Shown: positions 1 to 10,258 of the stretch, piece after piece | How positions within the stretch are numbered: the first letter of the stretch is position 1 | How the letters are laid out: the number at the start of each line of letters is the position of its first letter | Origin: JBJXFE01 sp046153875 | Lineage (GTDB): Bacteria > Planctomycetota > Phycisphaerae > Phycisphaerales > UBA1924 | Assembly: GCA_046153875.1 (NCBI GenBank) | Contig: JBJXFE010000041.1 | Location: 88,293-152,292, forward strand | Length of the DNA stretch: 64,000 nucleotides | Reading direction: 5' to 3' | Position numbers and translations under genes: made by a program | The notes under the pieces: generated by a model | Database searches by the model: none | Told to the model about the DNA's origin: nothing | Seen by the model: only the letters and a program-made list of their open reading frames with translations

Positions 1-899
1 TCGTCGCGGAACCGGATCGAGAGCGTGAGCCGCCGCGCGGCAGAGTGGACGTGGCGCAGCCGCGCCGCGGCCTTGTGCAGCAGCCGTAACGCCACGGCCC
101 GTGCGCCCTCGTCGGTCCGGAACTTCGGCGGCAGAACGTGCTGATGACCCAGGCTCCGACGCACGGTGGGCCGCTCGGCGGTCTGCTCGCCGCGCAGCCA
201 GCTCCAGAATCGGCGGCCCACGATCCCGCCCCACAGGTGATCCATTTCCATCTCGGAGAACGCGCAGAGCTGCCGCACGCTGGTGACGCCCGCGCCCGCG
301 AGGCGAGCGGACATCCGCGGGCCGATCCCGGGCAGGTCGATCGGCTCCAGGTCGAAGAGCCGGTCGGGGAGTTCGTGCTTCTCAATGATCACCAGCCCGT
401 CGGGCTTCTGCATGTCCGTGGCCACCTTGGCCAGGAAGCGGTTGGGCGCGATGCCGATTGAGCAGCGCATGCACCCGCCCACGTTCTCGCAGATCGATCG
501 TTTGATCCGCCGGGCCAGGTCGGCCGCGCGGGTGGGGTCGCGCTCGGTGCGGTCGAGGCGGCACGAGACTTCGTCGATCGAATGGATCGCGCCGACCGGG
601 ATGCACCGGTCGATGGCGGCCAGGAGCCTGTGGTGCATCGTCACGTACGACCGCGGGCGCGCGGGGACGATCACGATCGCCGGGCAGAGCCGGCGCGCCT
701 CGCCCACGCGCATCCCGGTCTTGACCCCGAACGCCTTGGCCTCGTAGCTCGCCGCGATGCAGCACCCGCTGTCGTGGGGGACCGGTGTGACCGCCACGGG
801 CCGCTCGCGGAGCTCCGGGCGGAGTTGCTGCTCGACCGACGCGAAGTACGCGTTGAAGTCGATGAACAGCGACCGCAGCGAATGAGGGATCGCGCCCAT
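1..899 (-). CDS. Y-family DNA polymerase (DinB/Pol IV-like), 3' end outside the window
   Basis: Translating the minus strand from the ATG at 897-899 gives an open frame of 299 residues to the window edge. It carries Y-family landmarks: FIDFNAYFASVEQQ (first metal Asp) near the N-terminus, AASYEAKAFGVKTGM in the fingers, the catalytic pair in SIDEVSCRLD near residue 115, SIGIAPNRFLAKVATDMQKPDG, then the helix-hairpin-helix DLPGIGPRMSARL, and the start of the little-finger domain. Such enzymes copy across damaged template bases. Only the palm, fingers, thumb and part of the little finger are inside the window, so DinB versus another Y-family subgroup is not decided. The start codon lies inside a small inverted repeat that could be an operator. 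Confidence 0.85.
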   Translation of the reverse strand, partial: MGAIPHSLRSLFIDFNAYFASVEQQLRPELRERPVAVTPVPHDSGCCIAASYEAKAFGVKTGMRVGEARRLCPAIVIVPARPRSYVTMHHRLLAAIDRCIPVGAIHSIDEVSCRLDRTERDPTRAADLARRIKRSICENVGGCMRCSIGIAPNRFLAKVATDMQKPDGLVIIEKHELPDRLFDLEPIDLPGIGPRMSARLAGAGVTSVRQLCAFSEMEMDHLWGGIVGRRFWSWLRGEQTAERPTVRRSLGHQHVLPPKFRTDEGARAVALRLLHKAAARLRHVHSAARRLTLSIRFRD

Positions 900-911
900 A
901 CCGAAGTATGG
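896..911. promoter_or_regulatory. inverted repeat over the polymerase start codon
   Basis: CCATAC at 896-901 and GTATGG at 906-911 form a perfect 6-bp inverted repeat around CGAA and include the ATG at 897-899. It could be a repressor site or an mRNA hairpin over the start. A link with SOS control is only a guess. Confidence 0.3.
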
Positions 912-973
912 TATCCGTCAGGGTCGTGCCCGAGCAACGTGCAGCAGAGGTGATCGCCACGTCCGCGAGCGGC

Positions 974-2569
974 TCAGCCCCTCGGCCCCGCCGCCCGCAC
1001 CGCATCGGGCATCTCGAACTTCGCGTCGTTCTCGCGGAACAGCTTGGCCAGCTTCTTCGCCTGCGTGTCGTACGCCGCGCCGTCCTTCCACGTGTTCCGC
1101 GGCTGGAGCACCTCGGGCGGCACGCCGGGCACGGCCGCCGGGATCGGCAGCCCGAAGACCGGGTCGGGCGAGAACTTCGCCGCGTTGAGCGTGCCGTTGA
1201 GGATTGCCGTCACGAACGCCCGCGTGTACGCGAGCTTGAACCGCTGCCCGACGCCGTAGGCCCCGCCGGACCACCCGGTGTTCAGCAGCCACACGTTCGC
1301 CTTGTGTTGCTTGACCTTCTCGGCGAGCATCTTCGCGTACACGATCGGGGGGCGCGGCAGGAACACCCCGCCGAAGCACGGCGAGAAGTTCGGCTGCGGC
1401 TCCGTCACGCCCGCCTCCGTCCCCGCGAGCTTCGACGTGTACCCGTTCATGAAGTAGTACATCGCCTGCTCGGGCGTCAGACGGCTCACCGGCGGGACGA
1501 CGCCGTAGGCATCCGCGGTCAGGAAGATCACGTTCTTCGGGTGTCCCCCGACGGACGGGATCACCGCGCCGTCGATGAAATCCACCGGGTAGGTCACCCG
1601 GGTGTTCTCGGTCAGCTTGGCCGAGTCATAGTCCGGCACGCGCGACGGCGCGTCGATGACCGTGTTCTCCAGCACGGACCCGAAGCGGATCGCGTTCCAG
1701 ATCTGCGGCTCGCCCTCCTTCGAGAGCTTGATGCACTTGGCGTAGCACCCGCCCTCGAAGTTGAACACGCCGCGGTCCGACCACCCGTGCTCGTCGTCGC
1801 CGATGAGGGCGCGGTCGGGGTCGGCCGAGAGCGTCGTCTTCCCCGTGCCCGAGAGCCCGAAGAACAGCGCCACGTTGGACGGGTCGTTCTTCGCGACATT
1901 CGCCGAGCAGTGCATCGGGAACACGCCGACTTCCGGCATGTCGTAGTTCATCGCGTAGAAGATGCTCTTCTTCATCTCCCCGGCATATTCGGTGCCGAGG
2001 ATCACGACGAGCCGGCGCGTCAGCGACTGCGCGATCAGCACCGGGCCTTTCACGCCCATCGCCTTGGCCTCGTCGGCGGTCAGGCGGCGGCGGCCGGCGT
2101 TCAGGATCGTCCAGTCGGCCTTGAAGGCCCCCGCGGCCGGCCCGGCGGCCTTCGTCCCCTGGCGGATGAACAGCGTCGACGCGAACAGCGCGTGCCACGC
2201 TTGCTCCGCCACGACGCGCACGCCCAGGCGGTGCTTCGGGTCCGCGCCCGCGTACCCGTCGAACCCGTAGACGCGCGGGCGCGAGTTCAGGTGCTCGACC
2301 GCCAGCTTCGTCGCCAGGTCGAACGCCGCGGCCGTCAGCGGCTGATTCACCTTCCCCCACCAGATCTTGTCGTGGATCGCGGGCGCATCCTCGAGGAACT
2401 TGTCATTGGGGGATCGGCCCGTGCGGTCGCCGGTCAGGCAGACCAGCGCCCCGTTGGAGGCCAACCGACCCTCGCCGCCCTGGATCGCCCGCTCGACGAG
2501 CTCGGCGGACGGCAGGTTCACGTTCGCGCGGTTGGGGGAAAGATCCAGCGAAGACAGCCCGATCGTCAT
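974..2569 (-). CDS. pckA: phosphoenolpyruvate carboxykinase (ATP)
   Basis: The 531-residue product has the usual length of ATP-type PEP carboxykinase, which turns oxaloacetate and ATP into PEP, CO2 and ADP in the first committed step of gluconeogenesis. Visible landmarks are the substrate-site segment CLTGDRTGRSPNDKF (residues 44-58), AEQAWHALFA, the kinase-1a loop GLSGTGKTTLSADP (238-251) and the metal/kinase-2 motif IGDDEHGWSD (256-265). The ATG at 2569 is preceded by GGAGAG about seven bases upstream. A longer frame to 2728 would run through the tRNA-His gene and is rejected. The gene is probably transcribed alone, divergent from tRNA-His. Confidence 0.95.
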   Translation of the reverse strand: MTIGLSSLDLSPNRANVNLPSAELVERAIQGGEGRLASNGALVCLTGDRTGRSPNDKFLEDAPAIHDKIWWGKVNQPLTAAAFDLATKLAVEHLNSRPRVYGFDGYAGADPKHRLGVRVVAEQAWHALFASTLFIRQGTKAAGPAAGAFKADWTILNAGRRRLTADEAKAMGVKGPVLIAQSLTRRLVVILGTEYAGEMKKSIFYAMNYDMPEVGVFPMHCSANVAKNDPSNVALFFGLSGTGKTTLSADPDRALIGDDEHGWSDRGVFNFEGGCYAKCIKLSKEGEPQIWNAIRFGSVLENTVIDAPSRVPDYDSAKLTENTRVTYPVDFIDGAVIPSVGGHPKNVIFLTADAYGVVPPVSRLTPEQAMYYFMNGYTSKLAGTEAGVTEPQPNFSPCFGGVFLPRPPIVYAKMLAEKVKQHKANVWLLNTGWSGGAYGVGQRFKLAYTRAFVTAILNGTLNAAKFSPDPVFGLPIPAAVPGVPPEVLQPRNTWKDGAAYDTQAKKLAKLFRENDAKFEMPDAVRAAGPRG

Positions 2570-2660
2570 GTCACGCTCTCCATGGCGGCTCTGGCGGGCC
2601 CCAAGCCTAGTCCGAGTCTCTCGCATCGGCCAGAAGCGGCCCGCGGCGTCACCGTCGGCG

Positions 2661-2689
2661 TTGCCCGGACGGATCGCGGGCCGTATCGT
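2661..2689 (+). promoter_or_regulatory. sigma-70-type promoter for tRNA-His
   Basis: TTGCCC (2661-2666) and TATCGT (2684-2689) are 17 bp apart, and transcription would begin about 20 bp before the tRNA. Assigned from sequence match and position only. Confidence 0.45.
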
Positions 2690-2719
2690 TGCCCCCGGGC
2701 CGCCTCGGCGGCCGGAGAT

Positions 2720-2793
2720 GGTGGTCATAGCTCAGTTGGTAGAGCACCGGGTTGTGGTCCCGGGGGTCGCGGGTTCGAGTCCCGTTGGCCACC
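2720..2793 (+). tRNA. tRNA-His (GTG anticodon)
   Basis: A full cloverleaf can be drawn. The acceptor stem is GTGGTCA/TGGCCAC, and the anticodon stem CCGGG/CCCGG encloses the loop TTGTGGT with anticodon GTG. The T arm contains GGTTCGAGTCC. G at 2720 can pair with C at 2793, the extra G-1:C73 pair that marks histidine tRNAs. No CCA is encoded, so it must be added after transcription. Confidence 0.95.
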
Positions 2794-2851
2794 CTTCACG
2801 CGGGATTTGGATCGACACGCCGGGCAGCCCGGCGCGATCGGGCGGCGGCGT

Positions 2852-4009
2852 CTACGACGCCCGTCGCATCGGTGTGTTCAGGCACGCGCGGACCAGCTTG
2901 CGCAGGGGCCCGATCGCCGCGTGGACACGGTCCACCGACGCGAGCGATTTCGCCGCGTCCAGCGCCAGCAGGCGCACCGCCGCGAACGCGCCGGGCGACG
3001 CCGAGCCGGCGATCCGCAGGCACGCCAGCCGTGCCGCCCGCGTGTCGCCGCCCTTCACCGCCGTCTCCAGCTCCGCCGCCCCGGCCGCCAGCGACTCGAG
3101 GTGGAGCTCCAGCAGCGGGTCATCACCCGCCTCGGCGGGCCCCGCACACTGTTCCGCGCCCGCGTCACGCCGCACGATCAGGAACTCGCCCATCGCCCGC
3201 AGCAGCAGGGCGTGGTCCGGAGGCTTGAGCAGGAAGGCGTCCACGCCGCTGCCGGCCGCCGCGCGGCGCAGCGACGCGCTCTTCTCCGTCGTCAGGACGA
3301 TGATCGGCGTGCGGATCCCCCGCGAGCGGATCACCGCGGCCGCCTCCAGCCCCGACGAACTCCCCAGGTGCATGTCGCACACGATCAGGTCGCACCCCTC
3401 CTCGACCATCGCCAGCCCCTGGGGCACGCCGCCCGCGGCGCTGAGCCGCACGCGCGTGCCCTTGAGGAAGTGGTGGAGGATCTTGTGGTCGATCGGCGCG
3501 GCGCTCACGCACACGACCCGCCCGCCCAGCTTCTCGGGATCGACCGTCTCGAGCGCGAAGAAATCGTCGAACGGGTCGTGGGGAACGAACTGGCGGACGT
3601 CGATCTCCTCGTCGAACCGCAGGCCGATCTCGTGGACGAGGCCCGCGCGGTGCGTGCAGCGGACGACCCGCCCCTCGACTCCCAGCGCCCCGAGCGACGC
3701 GTGCGGGATCATCACCGCGCACGCCGCCCCGGGGTGCAGGAACGCGCTGTGCAGCACCGACATCCCCGCGCGCGACAGGTTCCGGCACGCCACCTTGAGC
3801 GTGGACGCCGACCCGCCCGGGTGCTTCACGCGCAGCTCGACCGTCTCCTTGCGGAACGGCCAGCGCACGAACCCCCGGCGCGGCGACCGCTCCCCGACCG
3901 CCCAGGTGAAGTCCAGCCGGTCCAGCAGCGGGCCGAGCTGGGCGCGTGACAGCCCCAGCGTGTTGGGTCGATCCCCCGCGGCCCGCGTCGGGCGTCCGGC
4001 ATCCGCCAT
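2852..4009 (-). CDS. PilZ domain plus receiver domain protein with degenerate HPt-like tail
   Basis: This 385-residue soluble protein starts at an ATG preceded by AGGGGAGG. Residues about 40-150 carry PilZ landmarks, RRGFVR (44-49) and NLSRAG (77-82), the signature for binding c-di-GMP. Residues about 163-280 are a receiver-like fold with Asp212 (LIVCDMHLG), Thr240/241 (VLTTEK) and Lys262 (FLLKPP). The acidic pair that normally binds Mg2+ near the first strand is replaced by SAA (VCVSAAPID), so phosphorylation may be weak or absent. Residues about 297-380 are helical and resemble an HPt domain (LRIAGSASPGAFAAVRL), but Leu stands where the phospho-accepting His should be. A role as a c-di-GMP-linked signalling adaptor is inferred. 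No kinase partner is adjacent. Confidence 0.8.
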   Translation of the reverse strand: MADAGRPTRAAGDRPNTLGLSRAQLGPLLDRLDFTWAVGERSPRRGFVRWPFRKETVELRVKHPGGSASTLKVACRNLSRAGMSVLHSAFLHPGAACAVMIPHASLGALGVEGRVVRCTHRAGLVHEIGLRFDEEIDVRQFVPHDPFDDFFALETVDPEKLGGRVVCVSAAPIDHKILHHFLKGTRVRLSAAGGVPQGLAMVEEGCDLIVCDMHLGSSSGLEAAAVIRSRGIRTPIIVLTTEKSASLRRAAAGSGVDAFLLKPPDHALLLRAMGEFLIVRRDAGAEQCAGPAEAGDDPLLELHLESLAAGAAELETAVKGGDTRAARLACLRIAGSASPGAFAAVRLLALDAAKSLASVDRVHAAIGPLRKLVRACLNTPMRRAS

Positions 4010-4184
4010 GGGCCTCCCCTCGTGCGCCGCGCCCCGGCCGCGGCCCGAGAGATATCGGCGGACGCGGTTCGCGCGCTGACCCCGCGCGCCCGCGAACCAG
4101 GCCCGGTAACCCGGGAACGAGCCGTACCGGGGTGCCGAGGGATGATGGTCGCGGGTTGGTCCCGTGCGCGCCGCGGCGCGAACG

Positions 4185-6917
<2,733 letters not shown>

Positions 6918-7072
6918 GGGTCTACGCGGTCCTTTTCCGGGGTTTCCCGGCGGTCTTTCGGCGGCTGATCCCGCCCCGTCCAGGCGGCGCATCCACGCAT
7001 CGGCCGACCGCCCGAAAACCCCGCAAAAACACGGGAAAAACCGGGCAAAATCCAGTCCGACGCGATGACCCT

Positions 7073-7079
7073 CATTATA
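7073..7079 (-). promoter_or_regulatory. -10 element of a likely gyrB promoter
   Basis: On the minus strand a perfect TATAAT occurs about 150 bp upstream of the gyrB start. The -35 region is poorly conserved. The leader between them is unusually rich in T-tracts and short GC inverted repeats (about 7010-7050), so supercoiling-dependent or leader-based control is possible but unproven. Confidence 0.4.
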
Positions 7080-7130
7080 GGCCCGAGCCGACTTGCGTGC
7101 CCGCCGATCAAGGCCTCCGGCGACCCAATT

Positions 7131-7955
7131 TCAGCAGCCCGGCGGAGGGCTGATCGGCACCAGCGGCGGGGCCGGTTTCTGGATGATCGCCAGCCCGCAA
7201 CCGTCCGCGTAGGGCGTTCCCTTCTGCCCGGTCAGGTCGGCGTCGCCCTGGATCAGGATCGCGCTCCCCGCGGGCAGCTTCGGGAGCCACTCCAGCAGCG
7301 CCCGCCGGACCCCGCCCGTGCGTTTCGAATCGAACGTCGCCGCATACTCGCTCGAATCGTGCATGAAGATCATCCCGCCCGGCGGCAGGCGGTCGTACCA
7401 CAGGTCCAGCTCGCGCAGCGTGTGGGCGTACTGGTGCGACGAGTCCACGATCACCACCTGCGGCGGGCGATCCAGGTACGCCATCGCCGCGTCGGCGCAC
7501 GCCGGGTCCGCCGAGTCGCCCAGGTGGAGCGCGACCTGGTCGCCCAGCCCGGCCTTCCCGACCCACGTGCCGGTGAACTCCGTGCAGCGCCGGTCGATGT
7601 CGATCGAGAAGAGCGCCTTCTGCCGCCGCATCCGTCGCAGCGCGAAGCCCAGCAGCAGCGTCGAGTACCCGGCGTAGTGCCCGAGCTGCACGATCGCGCT
7701 CACGCCGCTGCCGACGATGAACCCGCGCAGCACCGACACCATCGGCACGGCCATCTCGCCCATGAGCTCGAGCCGCTCCGTCTCGTCGTACCACGCCTGG
7801 AGGACGTCCCACTCGTCGGCCCGCAGGCAGCTGTAGACGTCCGGCACATACCGCCGCGACTTCCCCCAGTGCCACCAGTACCGCCGGTGCTTGCGGTCGG
7901 CAAAGGGCATCGAGCGCGGGCTCGCGGCCGCGACGCCGGGCGGGGAAGCGGACAT
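7131..7955 (-). CDS. class I SAM-dependent methyltransferase-like protein
   Basis: The 274-residue soluble protein has a Rossmann-type core. Glycine-rich AIVQLGHYAGYSTLLL stands in the position of motif I, followed by ALFSIDID (acidic end of strand 2), LHLGDSADP, and PQVVIVDSSHQYAHTLRELDLWYDRLPPGG, which is typical of methyltransferase-24/O-methyltransferase-like and cephalosporin-hydroxylase-like families. LGHYAG departs from the usual GxGxG, so activity is not assured. The ATG at 7955 has GGAG nine bases upstream. The longer TTG start at 7994 lacks this. Substrate unknown, and the neighbours give no pathway. Confidence 0.6.
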   Translation of the reverse strand: MSASPPGVAAASPRSMPFADRKHRRYWWHWGKSRRYVPDVYSCLRADEWDVLQAWYDETERLELMGEMAVPMVSVLRGFIVGSGVSAIVQLGHYAGYSTLLLGFALRRMRRQKALFSIDIDRRCTEFTGTWVGKAGLGDQVALHLGDSADPACADAAMAYLDRPPQVVIVDSSHQYAHTLRELDLWYDRLPPGGMIFMHDSSEYAATFDSKRTGGVRRALLEWLPKLPAGSAILIQGDADLTGQKGTPYADGCGLAIIQKPAPPLVPISPPPGC

Positions 7956-8089
7956 GGACGGCTCCGGGAGGGCGACGCGCGGCAAGGCGTCCAAGCCCTG
8001 AGCGTCGCGCGTTCGAGCGGAGTGTAGGTGAGGCCGCGATGGGCGCGGCCTCCGTGCCCGAGGCGCGACCCGTCGGGCCGACCGGACCG

Positions 8090-9373
8090 TTACGGCACGA
8101 TCCGAACGATGCTCACGCCCTCGCCCAGCAGCTCATAGACCAGCGCCACATCATCCGCGCCGAGCCGCACGCACCCCATCGACATCTCCTTGCCGATGCT
8201 CCCCGGGTCGATGGTCCCGTGGATGCCGTACCCCGTGTTCGCGGCCGAATCGCCCACGCCCTCCAGGCCGATCCACCGCTCGCCGATCGGGTTCCTGGCG
8301 TCGTCCTTGCTGAACTGCTCGCCCGTGCGGGGGTTGGTCCAGTACGGGTTCTCGAGCTTCGACCCGCGGCGGACGGTGTAGTCGCCGATCGGCGTGCTCC
8401 CGCCCTCGCCCAGGCCCACGGTCAGCGAGCGGACATAGAGCCAGTCCTGCGGGCGCTGCGGGTCGCCCAGGTACAGGTCCATGCGGAACGCGGCCTTGTT
8501 CACGATCGCGTGGAACGGGCCCTTGACCAGCTTGAGCTTCTGGTTGAGGCGGATCTTGTTGGGATCGGCCAGACGGTTGACCCGCTGGATGAGCCGCCAA
8601 TGCGTGGAGACCCCGTTCTTCCGGGCGATCCGCTCCAGGCCGATGTCCCCGGACTGCACCGTGTGCGTCAGCACGAACGGGTCGTCCTTGATCGGCCGCG
8701 GCGAGAAGACCAGTTCGTCGTTGAGCTTCGTAAGCTCTTCGCGCAGCGCGGTCCGCTCGGACTCCGGCAGCCGCGGATCGATGAACGCCCGGCTCAGGTG
8801 CTGGCGTGCCGCGACGAGGTTGTTCTGCTGGACGCCCCGCCGCCCCGCGGTGAGCAGGTTCTCCAGGTCCGCGGGCAGGCCGGAAGCACTTCGCGGCAAA
8901 GTCCCGGCGGGGGACTGGATTTCGGGCGAGTGGGGGACCGGGTCCGGCGTGCGGCGCGGGTCGCCCGCGATCGGCAGCGTGGGTTCGTTCTTGGGGGGCG
9001 CAACCGGGGCCGGCTCCTGCTTCGGTTCGGTCTTCTCCGCCGAGCGGCGTGCCCCCATGTCGATCACCGTCGGCGGCGGATACACGGCCTCCGCCGGTGC
9101 CGCCGGCGGCGGCTGAACCCGGGCCGCCCCCGTGATCGTCGCGGGCGAAGGCTCGCCCGGGGACGACCGCTCGGTGCTCGTGGACGACAGCGGGGCGCCC
9201 TCGATTCCCCCCGTCCCCGGCCCCGAGCCCCCGCCCCCGAGCAGCCACCATGTGCCGATCACGCCGACGCCCACGACGCCGCCGAGGGCCCACGGCTTGG
9301 CGGACCGGTGACGCTTGCGGAACATCGGGGAGCGAGCGGCGCTGAGTCGAGCGGTCTGGGACGGCAGCGGCAT
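8090..9373 (-). CDS. LysM-containing L,D-transpeptidase (YkuD family)
   Basis: The 427-residue protein has a basic N-terminus, one membrane segment (about residues 28-45, PWALGGVVGVGVIGTWWLL), a long Pro-rich linker, a LysM-like segment around residues 240-285 (THTVQSGDIGLERIARKNGV...LNQKLKLV) and a C-terminal YkuD domain. The active-site signature is HGTIDPGSIGKEMSMGCVRL with catalytic Cys. Enzymes of this type make 3-3 cross-links in peptidoglycan or attach proteins to it, outside the inner membrane. Its presence argues that this lineage makes peptidoglycan. Start: ATG with AAGGAA just upstream; a second ATG at codon 17 is possible. Confidence 0.9.
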   Translation of the reverse strand: MPLPSQTARLSAARSPMFRKRHRSAKPWALGGVVGVGVIGTWWLLGGGGSGPGTGGIEGAPLSSTSTERSSPGEPSPATITGAARVQPPPAAPAEAVYPPPTVIDMGARRSAEKTEPKQEPAPVAPPKNEPTLPIAGDPRRTPDPVPHSPEIQSPAGTLPRSASGLPADLENLLTAGRRGVQQNNLVAARQHLSRAFIDPRLPESERTALREELTKLNDELVFSPRPIKDDPFVLTHTVQSGDIGLERIARKNGVSTHWRLIQRVNRLADPNKIRLNQKLKLVKGPFHAIVNKAAFRMDLYLGDPQRPQDWLYVRSLTVGLGEGGSTPIGDYTVRRGSKLENPYWTNPRTGEQFSKDDARNPIGERWIGLEGVGDSAANTGYGIHGTIDPGSIGKEMSMGCVRLGADDVALVYELLGEGVSIVRIVP

Positions 9374-9425
9374 GGCGTTCCTTCCTTGGCGCGTCAGGTG
9401 TGCTGCGGACAGGTCTTCCGTGAGA

Positions 9426-10049
9426 TCATGGAGTGTTCAGCGCCGCGATCACGCGTCGCTCCGTGACGATCAGTTGAACCGGCACGTCGTGCGGCCCGGT
9501 CGGGACGTGCGCGACGAACTGTACCTCAAACGCGACGCCGATCGTCGCAACCGACAGGGGGGTTCCACTCCCGCCCGACCGCGCCGCCAGCCCGCGCAGG
9601 AACCGGTCGTAATACCCCCCGCCGCGACCGAGCCGGCGGCCCCCCGCGTCGAAGGCGACGCCCGGCACCAGCACCAGGTCGAGCGTCGCGGGGTCGGTGG
9701 CGGGCGCGTCCGGTCCGGGCTCGCGCACGCCGTGCCGACGCACCACAAGGCCCGCGTCAATCGAGGTCACGCGCGCGGCGGTCATCATGCTGGAGTCCCA
9801 GTCGATGCGCGGCAGGGCGAGCGTCTTCCCCGCCGAAATCGCTTCGCGGCACGCCTCGGCCACGTCGGCCTCGCCCGCAAGCGGTGCGTACCCCATGATC
9901 GTCCGGGCCGAACGCCAAGGGGTGGACGCCGTCAGGTTCCGGCACAGGCTCCGCGACCACCCGGCGGCGTCCTCCGGGCGCACAGCATGGAGCGCCGCGC
10001 GGATGCGGCCCCGCAGGTCTGTCTTCTGTTTGTCCAGGTCCCCGGTCAC
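9426..10049 (-). CDS. 5-formyltetrahydrofolate cyclo-ligase
   Basis: The protein of about 207 residues belongs to the family that converts 5-formyl-THF to 5,10-methenyl-THF with ATP, recycling a storage or inhibitory folate. It is recognised by the C-terminal signature VPGVAFDAGGRRLGRGGGYYDRFL, by MGYAPLAGEADV and by a basic N-terminus (DKQKTDLRGRIRAAL). The GTG at 10049 is preferred because GGGAGCAGAG precedes it. A frame open to 10118 begins with TTG and adds a low-complexity stretch. Confidence 0.88.
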   Translation of the reverse strand: MTGDLDKQKTDLRGRIRAALHAVRPEDAAGWSRSLCRNLTASTPWRSARTIMGYAPLAGEADVAEACREAISAGKTLALPRIDWDSSMMTAARVTSIDAGLVVRRHGVREPGPDAPATDPATLDLVLVPGVAFDAGGRRLGRGGGYYDRFLRGLAARSGGSGTPLSVATIGVAFEVQFVAHVPTGPHDVPVQLIVTERRVIAALNTP

Positions 10050-10258
10050 CTCTGCTCCCGACCGTGACGGCGCACCCGAGCGCAGAGTATCGGCCCGGGC
10101 GTCCGCGCCGGCGCACAATGTCGGGCGAATCCGCGATCGGGCCCGGGCCGCCGTCCGTCACCGAACCGCGTGCTTCAGGCTGGGGCGACATCGCCCCTCC
10201 CGACGCCTTTTAATCACCTGCAGCCCGGCCCGCGCGGGGGCGGGTGTGCGGAGGGGTG

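Noticed and set aside
908..3949. Very long plus-strand frame over pckA, tRNA-His and the PilZ gene
   Set aside because: It is the Arg/Pro-rich antisense shadow of GC-rich genes and crosses a tRNA gene; no domain is recognisable.
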